The position numbers and the translations under genes are program-made. A model generated the notes under the pieces. That model ran no database searches. It was not told the origin of the DNA and saw only the letters and a program-made list of their open reading frames with translations. A DNA stretch of 64,000 bases from Sphingomonas sp. CROZ-RG-20F-R02-07 (GTDB taxonomy: Bacteria; Pseudomonadota; Alphaproteobacteria; Sphingomonadales; Sphingomonadaceae). The stretch spans positions 155,940-219,939 of the forward strand of contig NZ_JAKNQJ010000006.1 of NCBI RefSeq assembly GCF_022662335.1, read 5' to 3'. Position 1 is the first letter of the stretch; each line of letters starts with the position of its first letter. Of the stretch, positions 20,002 through 31,008 are shown piece by piece.

Positions 20002-20924
20002 CCCGTCGCGACGGGTGCGCCCCAGCCGCCCCAGACATAGATGGTGACGAACAGGAACAGCCACACCACGTCGACGAAATGCCAGTACCAGGCGGCCGCC
20101 TCGAAGCCGAAATGCTGGCGCGGGGTGAAATCGCCGCGATAGGCGCGCACCAGGCAGACGATCAGGAAGATCGTGCCGATCATCACGTGGAAGCCGTGAA
20201 AGCCCGTCGCCATGAAGAAGGACGCGCCATAGTTCAGGCCCTTGAACGGGAAGGGCGCATCCGAATATTCATAGGCCTGGATGGAGCTGAAGAGCAGCCC
20301 CAGCAGGATCGTGCACCACAGCCCCTTCAGCACGCCGTCGCGGTTGCCGACGCCGATCAGGCCCCAGAGTCCCGTCTTCTCGCCGCCGCGCTGCCCGTGG
20401 ATCAGCGCGTGGTGCGCCCAAGTGACGGTGGTGCCCGACAGCAGCAGGATCAGCGTGTTGAGCAGCGGGAAGCGGAAGGGGTTGATGACCTCCAGCCCCT
20501 TGGGCGGCCATTGCGCGACGATCGCGGCGGCGCCCTCGGTCGCGCGCGTCACCTGGCCGTCGGCAAAGGTCATCGCGGTCGGGAACAGCGAGAAATCGAA
20601 GAACGCCCAGAACCAGCCGACGAAGAACATCACCTCGGAGGCGATGAACAGGATCATGCCATAGCGGAAATGAAGCTGGACGACGGGGGTGTGATCGCCG
20701 GCATGCGCCTCGTGCACCACCTGCGCCCACCAGGAGTACATGGTGAAGAGCACGCCGCCCAACCCCAGGAAGAACAGCCACCCGCTGCCATTGGGATGGC
20801 CCACATGGCCGGTGTGCATCCAGGCGATCCCGCCCGCCGCCATCAGCAGCGCCGACATCGAGCCGAACAGCGGCCAGATGCTGGGGGGCAGGATGTGGTA
20901 ATCATGGTTCTTCGCGCCGGCCAT
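19998..20924 (-). CDS. ctaE: Cytochrome c oxidase subunit III
   Basis: Subunit III (308 residues) of the aa3 terminal oxidase, an inner-membrane protein with seven expected helices. MAGAKNHDYHILPPSIWP, GMILFIASEVMFFVGWFWAFF, TGFHGFHVMIGTIFL and WYWHFVDVVWLFLF are highly conserved. It stabilises the binuclear centre and the proton-uptake pathway. Upstream lies the Cox11 gene at a 31-base gap; downstream it overlaps the DUF983 gene. Confidence 0.96.
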   Translation of the reverse strand: MAGAKNHDYHILPPSIWPLFGSMSALLMAAGGIAWMHTGHVGHPNGSGWLFFLGLGGVLFTMYSWWAQVVHEAHAGDHTPVVQLHFRYGMILFIASEVMFFVGWFWAFFDFSLFPTAMTFADGQVTRATEGAAAIVAQWPPKGLEVINPFRFPLLNTLILLLSGTTVTWAHHALIHGQRGGEKTGLWGLIGVGNRDGVLKGLWCTILLGLLFSSIQAYEYSDAPFPFKGLNYGASFFMATGFHGFHVMIGTIFLIVCLVRAYRGDFTPRQHFGFEAAAWYWHFVDVVWLFLFVTIYVWGGWGAPVATG

Positions 20925-20955
20925 CTCGCTTCCCCGTTTCTGTTCTGCCGTGATC

Positions 20956-21489
20956 CTAGCCCGCCGCCTTGCCCGAATCCACCGGGTAAAACGTGTAGCT
21001 CAAGGTGATGGTCTGCACGTCGGCGGCATCGGGATCCTTCAGGATCGCGGGGTCGACGTAGAAGATCACCGGCATCCGCGCGGTCTCGCCGGGCTTCAGC
21101 GTCTGCTGGGTGAAGCAGAAACACTGGATCTTCTTGAAATATTTGCCCACCGCATCGGGCTGGACGTTGAACGTCGCCGTGCCCGTCACGGGCGTCTTCG
21201 CGTTGTTGGTGGCCAGGAAGAACGCCATGTCGCGCGCGCCCACGTCCACCGTGTCGGACCGTGCCTCGGGCCGGAAGTTCCACGCCAGTTTCGGGGCAAC
21301 ATTGGTGTCGAACGCGATCGTGATCTGGCGGTTCACCGCGCCCGGCGCCTGAAGGCCGCGGCCGGTGGTGCCGTTCAGGCCGGTCGCCTGGCAGAACAGG
21401 CGGTAGAGCGGCACGCTGGCCCAGGCGAGCCCGGTCATGAAACAGATGCCGATCACCGCGAACATCGCGGTCCGCTGCGGGCGGGTCAT
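20956..21489 (-). CDS. ctaG: Cytochrome c oxidase assembly protein CtaG (Cox11)
   Basis: Copper chaperone that delivers Cu(B) to subunit I. The 177-residue protein has an N-terminal membrane anchor (AMFAVIGICFMTGLAWASVPLYRLFCQATG) and the copper-binding KIQCFCFTQQ motif on the periplasmic face. PVIFYVDP and TLSYTFYP are Cox11 family sequences. It follows a 46-residue membrane protein and precedes ctaE. Confidence 0.95.
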   Translation of the reverse strand: MTRPQRTAMFAVIGICFMTGLAWASVPLYRLFCQATGLNGTTGRGLQAPGAVNRQITIAFDTNVAPKLAWNFRPEARSDTVDVGARDMAFFLATNNAKTPVTGTATFNVQPDAVGKYFKKIQCFCFTQQTLKPGETARMPVIFYVDPAILKDPDAADVQTITLSYTFYPVDSGKAAG

Positions 21490-21499
21490 GCCGCGGCGC

Positions 21500-21640
21500 T
21501 CATGTCATCGCGATCCGGATCTTGGCCAGCGTGATCGCGAAGATCAGGATGACGAGCGCGCCCAGGATCAGCGCCAGCGCGATCGACCGGCCGCGCTGGC
21601 GGCGGCGGATCAGATCCTGGAGATCGGGATCGGGCGTCAT
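21500..21640 (-). CDS. 46-residue single-helix protein of the cox cluster
   Basis: A short gene between ctaB and ctaG. The product begins [18 protein letters not shown] and then has one membrane helix ([20 protein letters not shown]) with a short basic tail. The ATG overlaps the ctaB stop (ATGA), as with its neighbours, which argues that it is real. Small proteins at this position are seen in other alphaproteobacterial oxidase operons and resemble the CoxF or assembly-factor type, but I cannot assign a name. Confidence 0.75.
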   Translation of the reverse strand: MTPDPDLQDLIRRRQRGRSIALALILGALVILIFAITLAKIRIAMT

Positions 21641-22536
21641 GCCAGCCACCGGTCCGCGATCAGCGCGCCGAAGATCACGAAAAGATAGAGGATCGAATAG
21701 CGGAACAAGCGTTTCTCCGGGATCATCGCATCGTCGGTGCCGGTGGTGCGCACCGCGACGGCATAAGCCAGCCAGCCGAACCACGCCGTCGTGGCGAGCG
21801 CCACCGCGCCGTAGAGATCGCCCGCCAGCCCCAGCGGCCAGGGCAGCAGCGCCGCCGCCGCCATGGGGATGGTGTAGAGCCCGATCTGGGTGCGCGTGAC
21901 GCGCTCGCCCGCCACCACGGGCAGCATCGGCACGCCGGCATTGGCGTAATCGGTCTCGACGAACAGCGCGAGCGACCAGAAATGCGGCGGCGTCCACAGG
22001 AACACGAGCGCGAAGAGCAGCAGCGGCAGCAACGCCACCTCGCCCGTCGCCGCGGCCCAGCCGATCAGCGGCGGAAATGCGCCGGCCGCGCCGCCGATCA
22101 CGATGTTCTGCGGCGTCCGCCGTTTCAGCCACACCGTATAGACCAGCACGTAGAACAGGATGGAGAGCGTCAGGATCGCCGCCGCCGCCACGTTCACCGC
22201 CAGCCCCATCAGTATGACCGAAAAGGCGCCCAGCCCCACGCCGAAATGCAGCGCCGACTGCCGATCCATCCGCCCGCCCGGCAGCGGCCGCTTCTGCGTG
22301 CGGCGCATCGCCGCGTCCAGATCGGCCTCATACCATTGGTTGAGCGCCCCCGCCGCACCCGCGCCGAGCGCGATGCAGAGGATCGCGGTAAAGCCCAGCA
22401 CCGGATCGACGTGCACCGGCGCCGCCAGCATGCCGCACAGGCCGGTGAACACCACCAACGTCATCACGCGCGGCTTGGTCAGCGCGAGGAAGTCGCGCCA
22501 GTCGGCAGGGGGAAGGAGCGGCGCCGCGATGGTCAT
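21637..22536 (-). CDS. ctaB: Protoheme IX farnesyltransferase (heme O synthase)
   Basis: A polytopic UbiA-family prenyltransferase of 299 residues that adds farnesyl to heme b, the first step to heme a. [18 protein letters not shown] and the first Asp-rich motif [21 protein letters not shown] are present (shown in part), followed by the second polar loop [19 protein letters not shown]. The ATG at 22536 ([10 protein letters not shown]) fits the family; an upstream in-frame ATG does not. A TonB receptor gene lies between it and ctaD. Confidence 0.95.
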   Translation of the reverse strand: MTIAAPLLPPADWRDFLALTKPRVMTLVVFTGLCGMLAAPVHVDPVLGFTAILCIALGAGAAGALNQWYEADLDAAMRRTQKRPLPGGRMDRQSALHFGVGLGAFSVILMGLAVNVAAAAILTLSILFYVLVYTVWLKRRTPQNIVIGGAAGAFPPLIGWAAATGEVALLPLLLFALVFLWTPPHFWSLALFVETDYANAGVPMLPVVAGERVTRTQIGLYTIPMAAAALLPWPLGLAGDLYGAVALATTAWFGWLAYAVAVRTTGTDDAMIPEKRLFRYSILYLFVIFGALIADRWLA

Positions 22537-22580
22537 TCTCGCCCCACTATACGCCGCCGTCGGGCAGGGGGGAAGCGGTT

Positions 22581-22618
22581 GCGCATCGGGCCATGCCGAT
22601 GACGGCACGCCGATGCGC
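22581..22618 (-). terminator. Structured hairpin after the TonB receptor gene
   Basis: The arms GCGCATCGG (22581-22589) and CCGATGCGC (22610-22618) enclose an inner TGCCG/CGGCA stem, about ten bases past the receptor stop. No T-run follows on the minus strand, so termination is uncertain. It lies where ctaB transcription would be isolated from the receptor gene. Confidence 0.4.
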
Positions 22619-22628
22619 GATGCCGCCC

Positions 22629-25064
22629 TTACCAGTTCACGCCGACTCGGGCGTAGAGATAGCGGCCGTTGAAACCGAACGGCGAATAATAGGGGAAGCC
22701 GACCACGCCCGTGCTGTTGTTGGCGGCGATGGTGCGATCGGGATAGACGTCGAACAGGTTGCTGACGCCGAGCCCGATCTGGCCGCCCTTGAACGCGCCA
22801 TAGCGCAGTTCGAGATCGGTGATCGCATGGCGGCCCGTATGGATATCGGCGGCGGGCGTGGTGCCCGGCTGATTCACGTCGCCATAATAGGTGACGCGGG
22901 CGAGCGCGCCGACCCGGTCGAGCGACCAGTCGACCGTGCCCGTCACCTTCTCCTCGGGCGTGCCGTCCTCGAGCGTGAGGATGCGGCTGCGCGCGAAGAG
23001 CACCGGCGCCGGGTTCAGCGTGGCAGTGGAGGTGGGCACGCGCGTCACCTTCAGATCGTTGACGTTACCCGCCACGGTGAAGTCGAACGCGCCCGCAGCC
23101 GTAGTCCGCCAGCGATAATGACCGACGACGTCGATGCCCTTGGTGGTGGAGGCCAGGCCGTTGATGAAGAACCGCGCCGCGGTCGCGCCGGTGTTGGTCG
23201 AGGCGAGCAGCGCGGCGATCTGCGCGTTCACCGCGGCGGTCTGGCTGGTCGAGGTGGTAATGTTCTCCGACAGGCCGATCTGGTCGCGGATATGGATGCG
23301 ATAGGCGTCGATCGTCAGGTCGAAGCCGCCCGCGCGGATCACTGCGCCCGCCGACAGATTGGTCGAACGCTCCGGCCGCAGCGGCAGGCCGCCCAGCGCC
23401 TTTCCGACCGCGCTGGTCGAGGGGAAGGTGCCGGTCTGGATCGGGTTGCCGTTCTGGATGACGGTGGCCACCTGGGTGAAATATTGCTGCTGGAGCGCGG
23501 GTGCGCGAAAGCCCGTGGATGCCGTGCCGCGCAGCGCGAACCAGGGTGCGAAATCATAGCGCAGCGACAGCTTGCCCGTGCCCGTCGCGCCGAAATCGGA
23601 ATAATCCTCGCCGCGCCCCGCCAGCCCGACGAGCAGCTTGTCCGTCACTTGCGCTTCGAGATCGAGATAGATGCTGCCGCTGCGCCGGCTGCGTTCGATG
23701 GCGTTGTCCGGCGAAAAGCCACCGAACCCCTGCGCCCCCTGCGACGCCCCGGCGACCGCGCCGGTGGCGGGCGTGCCATAGGAGGCGCGCTCGCCCGGCG
23801 TGATCTTGAAGCCTTCGCGCCGGCCCTCGATCCCGAAGGCGACGTTCAGCGACTGGAACACGTCGAACTTGCGCGTCGCGTCGAGCCCGGCGACATATTG
23901 ATCGTAGATCAGCGCGCCGTCGTCGAAGCTGTGCGGGGTCGCGGCGCCATAGGCATAGTTGGCCGAATTGAGCGTGCGGAAATTGACCCGGTTGCGGCCA
24001 TAGCTGACGTTGAGATCCAGATCGAACCCGGCGAGCGTGCTGCGCAGGCCGAGCGCGGAATTGAGATCCTGCGACTTGGTGTCGATGATCGGCAGGAAGC
24101 CGTTGGGATAGCCCGCGAGCGCCGTCGTCGTCGCGCTGGCGAGCCGCGGAAAGGCCGCGCCGCGCGTGTCGCGATCCTGATAGCCGACCCAGCCATAGAC
24201 GCTCAGATTGTCGGTGAGCGAGGTGCCCGCGTTGACGAAGCCGGTATATTGCCGAACCTCGGGATCGCCGAAGCGGCCGGTGACGCGCGACGGGGTGACG
24301 CGCGGATCGAAATCGGCGCGGTTGGTCGGCTGGCGGTCGAGATACTCGCCCGACACCGTGACATAGCCATCGCTGCCGAAGCCGATCCCCTGCCAGGCCG
24401 AGGCGGTGACGGCGGGTTCGCCCTTCGTGCTGCGCGATCCGCGCGCGGTGTCGATATCGGTGTCGTAAAAGCCATAGGTCACCTGCGCGCCGCCGCCCGA
24501 TCGCGCCTGGCGCAGCCGCAGGTTGACGACGCCGGCGATCGCGTCCGAGCCATATTGCGCCGACGCGCCGTCGCGCAGCACCTCGATCCGGTCGAGCGCG
24601 ACCGTCGGGATGGTGTTGAGATCGACCGCCGCCGATCCGCGGCCGACCGAGCCGTTGGTGTTGAGCAGCGCCGAGGTGTGCCCGCGCACGCCGTTGATGA
24701 GCACCAAGGTCTGGTCGGGTGACAGGCCGCGCAGCGTGGCGGGGCGGATCGCGTCGGTGCCGTCGGTGGCCGAGGGACGCGGGAAATCGATCGAGGGCGC
24801 GACCGCGGACAGCGCTGCGCCCAGTTCGGTGGTGCCCTGGCGCTGGAGGCTCGCGCCGCTCAGCACGTCGATCGGCGAGGCGCTGTCGAGCCGGGTGCGG
24901 CCCTGAACGCGCGTGCCGGTGACGACGATGTCGTTGCTCTCGGCTTCCGGGCTGGCCGCTCCTGCGACGGGCGCGGCTTCGGCGGGCTGCGCCGGCTCGG
25001 CCTGCGGCACGGTCTGGGACAGGAGCGCGGCGGCCAGCGCCGCTGCGTTGGGGAGGAGAATCAT
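22629..25064 (-). CDS. TonB-dependent outer membrane receptor
   Basis: An 811-residue receptor. A signal peptide and Pro/Ala-rich linker precede the TonB box region (NDIVVTGTR), followed by a plug domain ([41 protein letters not shown]) and a long beta-barrel ending YARVGVNW. The plug motifs place it among iron-complex or uncharacterised sphingomonad receptors, and the ligand cannot be read from sequence. It interrupts the oxidase cluster: ctaD upstream has its own terminator, and a hairpin follows this gene, so it is probably its own transcription unit. Heme, iron or copper uptake would make sense beside an oxidase, but that is speculation. Confidence 0.93.
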   Translation of the reverse strand: MILLPNAAALAAALLSQTVPQAEPAQPAEAAPVAGAASPEAESNDIVVTGTRVQGRTRLDSASPIDVLSGASLQRQGTTELGAALSAVAPSIDFPRPSATDGTDAIRPATLRGLSPDQTLVLINGVRGHTSALLNTNGSVGRGSAAVDLNTIPTVALDRIEVLRDGASAQYGSDAIAGVVNLRLRQARSGGGAQVTYGFYDTDIDTARGSRSTKGEPAVTASAWQGIGFGSDGYVTVSGEYLDRQPTNRADFDPRVTPSRVTGRFGDPEVRQYTGFVNAGTSLTDNLSVYGWVGYQDRDTRGAAFPRLASATTTALAGYPNGFLPIIDTKSQDLNSALGLRSTLAGFDLDLNVSYGRNRVNFRTLNSANYAYGAATPHSFDDGALIYDQYVAGLDATRKFDVFQSLNVAFGIEGRREGFKITPGERASYGTPATGAVAGASQGAQGFGGFSPDNAIERSRRSGSIYLDLEAQVTDKLLVGLAGRGEDYSDFGATGTGKLSLRYDFAPWFALRGTASTGFRAPALQQQYFTQVATVIQNGNPIQTGTFPSTSAVGKALGGLPLRPERSTNLSAGAVIRAGGFDLTIDAYRIHIRDQIGLSENITTSTSQTAAVNAQIAALLASTNTGATAARFFINGLASTTKGIDVVGHYRWRTTAAGAFDFTVAGNVNDLKVTRVPTSTATLNPAPVLFARSRILTLEDGTPEEKVTGTVDWSLDRVGALARVTYYGDVNQPGTTPAADIHTGRHAITDLELRYGAFKGGQIGLGVSNLFDVYPDRTIAANNSTGVVGFPYYSPFGFNGRYLYARVGVNW

Positions 25065-25207
25065 GGTTGCGCCCTTTGGTGGCCCGCACGGTTGGGCCCG
25101 GCGTGGCGATGGGGCGAACTAGCATCCTGCGGTCATGCTGCGGTGCAAGATTTTCTTTGCGGCGGCGGCGGTGGGCATTGTCGTCGCGGTAAAGTGATCG
25201 CGGTGAA

Positions 25208-25238
25208 ACAAAAACGCCCCGGCGCGAACCGGGGCGTA
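25208..25238 (-). terminator. Intrinsic terminator after ctaD
   Basis: The minus strand reads ACGCCCCGG, a six-base loop, CCGGGGCGT and then TTTTGTTT. It is a textbook Rho-independent terminator about 30 bases past the ctaD stop, separating coxB-ctaD from the TonB receptor and from the assembly genes beyond. Confidence 0.9.
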
Positions 25239-25268
25239 TTCTGTCGGTCGACCGGATGGCCCGGTGCG

Positions 25269-26933
25269 TTACTGGATCCGCGGCAGCGTTTCGAACTGGT
25301 GATAGGGCGGGGGAGACGAGAGCGTCCATTCGAGCGTAGTGGCGCCGTCGCCCCAGGGATTGTCGCCCGCCTTCTTGCCCGCGATCAGCGACCAGATCAG
25401 GTTGACGAAGAACACGCCCATGCCGGCGGCCATGATCATATAGCCCACGCTGGCGACCCAGTTCCAATGCGCGAACGCGTCGGGATAATCGGGGTAGCGA
25501 CGCGGCATGCCCTGCAGGCCCAGGAAGTGCATCGGGAAGAACATCACGTTCACGCCCACGAAGAACACCCAGAAGTGAAGCTGGCCGAGAAACTCGTTGT
25601 ACATCTTGCCCGACATCTTCGGGAACCAGTAATAGAAGCCCGCGAACAGCGAGAACACCGCGCCGAGGCTGAGCACGTAATGGAAGTGCGCGACGACGTA
25701 ATAGGTGTCCTGCATGTAATCGTCGATGCCGCCATTGGCGAGCACCACGCCGGTGACGCCACCCACCGTGAACATGAAGATGAAGCCGATCGCCCACACC
25801 ATCGGCGTCTTGAAGGTGAGCGACCCACCCCACATCGTCGCGATCCACGAGAAGATCTTGATGCCGGTCGGCACCGCGATCACCATCGTGGCGGCGGTGA
25901 AATACATCTTGGTGTTCACGCTGAGGCCGGTGGTGAACATGTGGTGCGCCCACACCACGAAGCCGACCACGCCGATCGCGACCATGGCATAGGCCATGCC
26001 GAGATAGCCGAAGACGGGCTTGCGGCTGAAGGTGGAGATGATCTGGCTGACGATGCCGAAGCCCGGCAGGATCATGATGTACACTTCGGGATGGCCGAAG
26101 AACCAGAACAGATGCTGGTAGAGGATCGGATCGCCGCCGCCCGCCGGATCGAAGAAGGTGGTGCCGAAATTGCGGTCGGTGAGCAGCATCGTGATCGCGG
26201 CCGCCAGCACGGGAAGTGCGAGCAGCAGCAGGAAGGCGGTGACCAGCACCGACCAGACGAACAGCGGCATCTTGTGCAGCGTCATGCCCGGCGCGCGCAT
26301 GTTGAAGATGGTGGTGATGAAGTTGATCGCGCCGAGGATCGAGGATGCGCCCGCCAGATGGAGCGCCAGGATCGCCATGTCGGTCGACGGCCCGGGCTCG
26401 CCATAGGTGGACAGCGGCGCATAGAGCGTCCAGCCATTGCCCGCGCCGCCGAAGAAGGGCGAGGCGAGCAGCAGCGTGAAGGCCGGAATCAGCAGCCAGA
26501 AGGACACGTTGTTCATCCGCGGGAACGCCATGTCGGGCGCGCCGATCATGATCGGCACGAACCAGTTGCCGAAGCCGCCGATCATCGCCGGCATCACCAT
26601 GAAGAACACCATGATGAGCCCGTGCGCGGTGATGAGCACGTTCCAGAGATGGAGCGATTCGTCGAGGCTGGCCTGGCCGCCGTGGAGCAGCGAGGCCCAG
26701 CCCTGGAGATACTGGATCCCGGGATGCGCCAGTTCGGCGCGCATCAGCCCCGAGATCGACCCGCCGATGATCCCCGCGACGATCGCGAAGATCAGATAGA
26801 GCGTGCCGATGTCCTTGTGGTTGGTCGACATGAACCAGCGGGCGAAGAAGCCCGGCTTGTGATCCGCATCATGGTGATGCTCGTGTGCGGTGTGGCCGAC
26901 GAAGGCCGACGGGTGAAGCGCGGTGTCGGTCAT
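25269..26933 (-). CDS. ctaD: Cytochrome c oxidase subunit I
   Basis: Catalytic subunit (554 residues) of the aa3 oxidase, with twelve expected helices, heme a, heme a3 and Cu(B). [17 protein letters not shown], the [17 protein letters not shown] stretch (Cu(B) histidine and the cross-linked tyrosine), [10 protein letters not shown] (two Cu(B) histidines) and VAHFHYVLS (heme ligands) are all present. The start [11 protein letters not shown] follows the coxB stop by four bases, so the two are coupled. A strong terminator follows. Confidence 0.97.
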   Translation of the reverse strand: MTDTALHPSAFVGHTAHEHHHDADHKPGFFARWFMSTNHKDIGTLYLIFAIVAGIIGGSISGLMRAELAHPGIQYLQGWASLLHGGQASLDESLHLWNVLITAHGLIMVFFMVMPAMIGGFGNWFVPIMIGAPDMAFPRMNNVSFWLLIPAFTLLLASPFFGGAGNGWTLYAPLSTYGEPGPSTDMAILALHLAGASSILGAINFITTIFNMRAPGMTLHKMPLFVWSVLVTAFLLLLALPVLAAAITMLLTDRNFGTTFFDPAGGGDPILYQHLFWFFGHPEVYIMILPGFGIVSQIISTFSRKPVFGYLGMAYAMVAIGVVGFVVWAHHMFTTGLSVNTKMYFTAATMVIAVPTGIKIFSWIATMWGGSLTFKTPMVWAIGFIFMFTVGGVTGVVLANGGIDDYMQDTYYVVAHFHYVLSLGAVFSLFAGFYYWFPKMSGKMYNEFLGQLHFWVFFVGVNVMFFPMHFLGLQGMPRRYPDYPDAFAHWNWVASVGYMIMAAGMGVFFVNLIWSLIAGKKAGDNPWGDGATTLEWTLSSPPPYHQFETLPRIQ

Positions 26934-26937
26934 GGTC

Positions 26938-28107
26938 TCAGTGTCCGGCGTTGCCGGCGCCGGCCGGATTGCCGGTCGCGCCTTGGGTGATGACGGGGGC
27001 GGCGACCGTGGCGTTCTCGGCCGGCCCCGCGGCGTTGGCGGTGGTCGCGGCTTCGGTCGCCTTGGCGGCGGAGGCATCGGCACCGGGCTGCGGGATCAGC
27101 GCGTTGGAGGCCTTGCCCGGCGTCGGCATCGTGCCGCCCTTGGCGCGGACCCAGCGGGCGAACTCGGCGGGCGACACCGCCTCCACCGCGATCGGCATGA
27201 ACGCGTGGCGCGCGCCGCACAATTCCGAACATTGCCCGAAATAGAGGCCGGGCTTCTCGATCGTGAAGCTCGTCTCGTTCAGGCGGCCCGGCACCGCGTC
27301 CAGCTTGATCCAGAAGGCGGGCACCGCCCAGCTGTGGATCACGTCGGCCGAGGTGGTGATGAGGCGGATCGGCACGCCGACCGGCAGCACCACGCGGTTG
27401 TCCGCCGCCAGCAGGCGGGGCCCGTCGGCATCGGTGCGCGCGCGCTCGCCTTTGCCGACCTGATCCTTTTCCTTCAGCATGTTGGCGGTGATCTCGAAGC
27501 CGCCCTCGTCGGGATAGCTATAGGTCCAATACCATTGGTTGCCCGTCGCCTTCAGCGTCACCGCGCCCGACGGGGCGGGGCGATATTGCGCCTGGAGCAG
27601 CCCGATCGACGGAACCGCGATGCCCGCCAGGATCAGCACCGGGATCAGCGTCCAGGCGATCTCGAGCACGGTGTTGTGCGAGGTGCGCGTGGGGTTGGGA
27701 TGCGCAGCCCGGCGGAAGCGGACGGCGACGATGCCGAGCAGCAGCAGCACGAAGAGCGAGATGATTGTGATGACGGGGACGAGCAGGCGATCGTGCATCT
27801 GATGCGCGAAGCGGCCATTGGCGGTGACCTGGGGCTGAAGCCCGAACACGCCGTTGGTGGGCTGGCCGATGCTCGGCTTGACCGTCATCGCCGGCGCGCC
27901 GTCCATCGCGAGTTCGGGGCTGTTCGGCGCCGCCGTGGCGGGCGCGGCGGCGGTGGTGGGGGCGGTGTTGCTGGTGTGCGGCACGCCCGAAACGCCTTGC
28001 GGGGCCGATACGGTCTGCGGCGCGGCGGCGAGCGCCAGGCCGGAGGATCCCAGCCCGGCCAGTGCCAGCCCGGCGGCGATCGCGATACCCTTGCCCAGCG
28101 TGCGCAT
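26938..28107 (-). CDS. coxB: Cytochrome c oxidase subunit II
   Basis: Subunit II carries the Cu(A) centre that accepts electrons from cytochrome c. After a signal peptide ([17 protein letters not shown]) and an Ala/Thr/Pro-rich linker come two membrane helices and the cupredoxin domain, with [19 protein letters not shown] and the Cu(A) motif [14 protein letters not shown]. An unusually long Ala/Thr-rich C-terminal tail (about 60 residues) follows. I placed the start at ATG 28107 (389 residues); a GTG at 28119 is an alternative. It is first gene of the coxB-ctaD transcript. Confidence 0.95.
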   Translation of the reverse strand: MRTLGKGIAIAAGLALAGLGSSGLALAAAPQTVSAPQGVSGVPHTSNTAPTTAAAPATAAPNSPELAMDGAPAMTVKPSIGQPTNGVFGLQPQVTANGRFAHQMHDRLLVPVITIISLFVLLLLGIVAVRFRRAAHPNPTRTSHNTVLEIAWTLIPVLILAGIAVPSIGLLQAQYRPAPSGAVTLKATGNQWYWTYSYPDEGGFEITANMLKEKDQVGKGERARTDADGPRLLAADNRVVLPVGVPIRLITTSADVIHSWAVPAFWIKLDAVPGRLNETSFTIEKPGLYFGQCSELCGARHAFMPIAVEAVSPAEFARWVRAKGGTMPTPGKASNALIPQPGADASAAKATEAATTANAAGPAENATVAAPVITQGATGNPAGAGNAGH

Positions 28108-28165
28108 GCGTTTCGTCACCCCGATTTGCCCTCTCGCGGTGCACGTCCGGCACCCTTTGGGCATG

Positions 28166-28194
28166 GCTATACGCGTGCGGACGGCCGTCCTCAA
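28166..28194 (-). promoter_or_regulatory. Candidate sigma-70 promoter for coxB-ctaD
   Basis: On the minus strand TTGAGG (28194-28189), a 17-base spacer and TATAGC (28171-28166), with four of six matches in each box. The transcript would begin near 28159, about 50 bases before the coxB start. It lies in the divergent region shared with pyrE. Confidence 0.5.
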
Positions 28195-28271
28195 GCGCTC
28201 CCGTGCTTTTGCCGGGGCGGCGCGCGGTCGCGGGCGTTGCGCGCGGGGGCGCCGGGCCTTATTCGCCGGCT

Positions 28272-28862
28272 ATGACGCTGATGACCGAAGACCAGGTGCT
28301 CGCCGAATTCCGCGCCGCCGACGCGCTGCTGGAGGGCCATTTCATCCTCTCCTCGGGGCTGCGCAGCCCGCGCTATCTGCAATGCGCGCGCGTGCTGATG
28401 GATCCGGCGCGCGGCGCGCGGCTCTGCGCCGCGCTGGCGGAGACCATCCCGGCGGCGCTGCGGGCGCGGATCGGCGCGGTGGTGTCGCCGGCGATGGGTG
28501 GGGTGATCGCCGGCCACGAGATGGCGCGCGCGCTGGGCGTCGAGGCGATGTTCCTCGAGCGGCCCGAGGGCGTGTTCGAACTGCGCCGCGGTTTTCGCCT
28601 CGATCGCGGCCAGACGGTGCTGATGATGGAGGATGTGGTGACCACCGGCCTCAGCTCGCGCGAGGCGGTCGCCGCGATCGCGCGCGCGGGCGGCGAGACG
28701 GTCGCCGCGGCAGCGCTGGTCGACCGGTCGAACGGGGCAGCGGATCTGGGCGTGCCGTTCTTCCCGCTGATCCGGCTGGACGTGCCGACCTATGCCGCGG
28801 ACGCGCTGCCGCCAGCGCTGGCCGCGATCCCCGCGATCAAGCCCGGAAGCCGCGCCAAGTGA
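28272..28862 (+). CDS. pyrE: Orotate phosphoribosyltransferase
   Basis: A 196-residue pyrimidine-biosynthesis enzyme joining orotate to PRPP to make [22 protein letters not shown] is the orotate-side region and [14 protein letters not shown] is the PRPP-binding signature. The ATG at 28272 fits family N-termini; the frame is open further upstream but that part is not conserved. It starts a forward run in which the stop overlaps the pdxJ GTG. Confidence 0.95.
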   Translation: MTLMTEDQVLAEFRAADALLEGHFILSSGLRSPRYLQCARVLMDPARGARLCAALAETIPAALRARIGAVVSPAMGGVIAGHEMARALGVEAMFLERPEGVFELRRGFRLDRGQTVLMMEDVVTTGLSSREAVAAIARAGGETVAAAALVDRSNGAADLGVPFFPLIRLDVPTYAADALPPALAAIPAIKPGSRAK

Positions 28863-29590
28863 GCGAGCGCCTTCGCCTGGGCGTGAACATCGATCACGTC
28901 GCCACCGTGCGCAACGCGCGCGGGGTGGGCTATCCCGATCCGGTGCGCGCAGCGCTGCTGGCGGCGCGCGCCGGGGCCGACGGGATCACCGCGCATCTGC
29001 GCGAGGATCGGCGGCACATCGGCGATGCCGATATCGCGCGGTTGGCCAGCGAACTGACGATCCCGTTGAACCTCGAAATGGCGGCGACCGACGAGATGCT
29101 GGCGATCGCGCTCCGCCACCGGCCGCACGCCGCGTGCATCGTGCCCGAAAAGCGCGAGGAACTGACGACCGAAGGCGGGCTGGATGCCGCCGGCCTCTAC
29201 GATCGGCTGGCACCGATGGTCGCCGCGCTGAGCGATGCTGGGGTGCGCGTGTCGCTGTTCGTCGAGCCGTCGGCGGAGCAGATCGACGCGGCGATCCGGC
29301 TGCGCGCGCCCGTCGTCGAGCTGCACACCGGCCGCTATGCCGAACTGGAGGGCGAGGCGCGGGCCGAGGAGCTGCGGCGGCTGGTCGACGCGGCGGCGCT
29401 GGCGGCCAAGAACGGGATCGAGGTGCATGCCGGGCACGGCCTCACCTATGACAATGTCGGCCCGATCGCCGCGATCCCGCAAGTGCGCGAGCTCAACATC
29501 GGCCATTTCCTGATCGGCGAGGCGCTGTTCGTCGGGCTGGACGCTGCGGTGCGCACGATGCGCGCGGCGATGGATGCCGCGCGTGGGTGA
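28859..29590 (+). CDS. pdxJ: Pyridoxine 5'-phosphate synthase
   Basis: A TIM-barrel enzyme (243 residues) that condenses 1-deoxyxylulose 5-phosphate and aminoacetone phosphate to pyridoxine phosphate. Signatures: [36 protein letters not shown]-like [12 protein letters not shown] and [13 protein letters not shown]. The GTG start overlaps the pyrE stop (GTGA). The order pyrE-pdxJ-acpS-lepB is common in alphaproteobacteria. Confidence 0.96.
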   Translation: MSERLRLGVNIDHVATVRNARGVGYPDPVRAALLAARAGADGITAHLREDRRHIGDADIARLASELTIPLNLEMAATDEMLAIALRHRPHAACIVPEKREELTTEGGLDAAGLYDRLAPMVAALSDAGVRVSLFVEPSAEQIDAAIRLRAPVVELHTGRYAELEGEARAEELRRLVDAAALAAKNGIEVHAGHGLTYDNVGPIAAIPQVRELNIGHFLIGEALFVGLDAAVRTMRAAMDAARG

Positions 29591-29620
29591 TGCCCGCGCC
29601 GCTCGATCGACCCCCGCCGC

Positions 29621-30031
29621 ATGATCCTCGGGATCGGCTCCGACCTGTGCAACATCGTGCGGATCCAGGCATCGCTCGACCGGTTCGGCGCGCGCTTCGA
29701 ACAGCGCGTCTTCACCGATGCGGAGCGAGCGCGGGCGGATCGGCGGCCGTTTACCAAGGCCGGAACGCTGGCGAAGCGCTTCGCCGCCAAGGAGGCGTTT
29801 TCCAAGGCGGTGGGCACCGGCTTCAAGGCGGGCGTGTTCATGCGCGACATCGGCGTGATCAACGCGCCGAGCGGCGCGCCGACGCTCAGCCTGACGGGCG
29901 GCGCGAAGGCGAGGCTTGACGCGATGGTCCCGCACGGCCACGCGCTGCGGATACATCTGACGCTGACCGACGATCATCCCTGGGCGCAAGCCTTTGTGAT
30001 AATCGAGGCGATCCCGGAACCTGCCGCATGA
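29621..30031 (+). CDS. acpS: Holo-[acyl-carrier-protein] synthase
   Basis: Transfers phosphopantetheine from CoA to acyl carrier protein, activating fatty acid synthesis. The 136-residue protein shows the metal-binding Asp in [12 protein letters not shown] and the [15 protein letters not shown] signature. It starts 30 bases after pdxJ, and its stop overlaps the lepB start (ATGA). Confidence 0.96.
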   Translation: MILGIGSDLCNIVRIQASLDRFGARFEQRVFTDAERARADRRPFTKAGTLAKRFAAKEAFSKAVGTGFKAGVFMRDIGVINAPSGAPTLSLTGGAKARLDAMVPHGHALRIHLTLTDDHPWAQAFVIIEAIPEPAA

Positions 30032-31008
30032 CCGACACCGCGCCCGACGCCCGCGATCCCGCGCCGCTCGCCCCCACGCCCGCGGCCCCGCCGGCCGGAA
30101 CGCCGGCCGCTTCTCCGGCACCGGTGAAGGCGGAACGGCGCGGCACCGACTGGTGGGGCGAGGTGAAGGGCATCTTCTGGCTGATCCTGATCGTGCTCGG
30201 CTTCCACAGCTTCATCGCCAAGCCGTTCTACATCCCATCCGAATCGATGCTGCCGGGCCTGCGGATCGGCGATCGGCTGGTGGTCAGCAAATTCGCCTAT
30301 GGCTGGTCGTACGTGTCGCCCACCATTCCCAATCCGGTCGCGATCTTCGACAGCCTGGTGCTGCACGAGCCGGAGGAGAGCTGGAGCGTCGCGCTGCCGT
30401 TCATCCACGGCCGGCTCTTCGGATCGCTGCCCACGCGCGGCGACGTCGCCATCGTCACGCCGCCGGGCACGCGCAACGATTATATCAAGCGCGTGATCGG
30501 CCTGCCGGGGGATCGGCTGGAGGTGCGCGGCGGCGTGGTGATCCTGAACGGCGTTCCCGTGAAGCGCGGGCCGTTCCACGACACGCTGATCCCGGTCGAC
30601 ACCAATTCGCCGTGCAGTGAAATGGAATATCCCGGCGCGCGCGAGACCTTGCCCGACGGCCGGGTGATGTGCCGCCTGCCGACCGTCACCGAAACGCTGC
30701 CCAACGGCCGTACCTATGACACGATCGACCTTCAGCCCGACAGCCAGGGCGACAATTACGGCCCGATCGTCATCCCCGCGAACCATGTGTTCATGATGGG
30801 CGACAATCGCGACCGCAGCGCGGACAGCCGCTTCTCGCTCGCCGAACTCGGGCTCGGCGGCCCCGTCCCCTACGAGAATCTGGGTGGCCGCGCCGAGTTC
30901 ATCACCTTCAGCCTCGACGGCGATGCGAGCTGGAATCCGCTGAGCTGGCCGGAGTCGCTGCGCAGCGGCCGCGCCGGCCTCTCGCTTCATCCCAAGGACG
31001 CCCATTGA
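30028..31008 (+). CDS. lepB: Signal peptidase I
   Basis: Inner-membrane serine/lysine protease that removes Sec signal peptides. A Pro/Ala-rich cytoplasmic tail (about 40 residues) precedes one membrane helix, then PSESMLPGL (nucleophile Ser), [13 protein letters not shown] (general-base Lys) and [14 protein letters not shown]. At 326 residues it is slightly long because of the tail. The stop TGA overlaps the next ATG (TGATG). Confidence 0.96.
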   Translation: MTDTAPDARDPAPLAPTPAAPPAGTPAASPAPVKAERRGTDWWGEVKGIFWLILIVLGFHSFIAKPFYIPSESMLPGLRIGDRLVVSKFAYGWSYVSPTIPNPVAIFDSLVLHEPEESWSVALPFIHGRLFGSLPTRGDVAIVTPPGTRNDYIKRVIGLPGDRLEVRGGVVILNGVPVKRGPFHDTLIPVDTNSPCSEMEYPGARETLPDGRVMCRLPTVTETLPNGRTYDTIDLQPDSQGDNYGPIVIPANHVFMMGDNRDRSADSRFSLAELGLGGPVPYENLGGRAEFITFSLDGDASWNPLSWPESLRSGRAGLSLHPKDAH

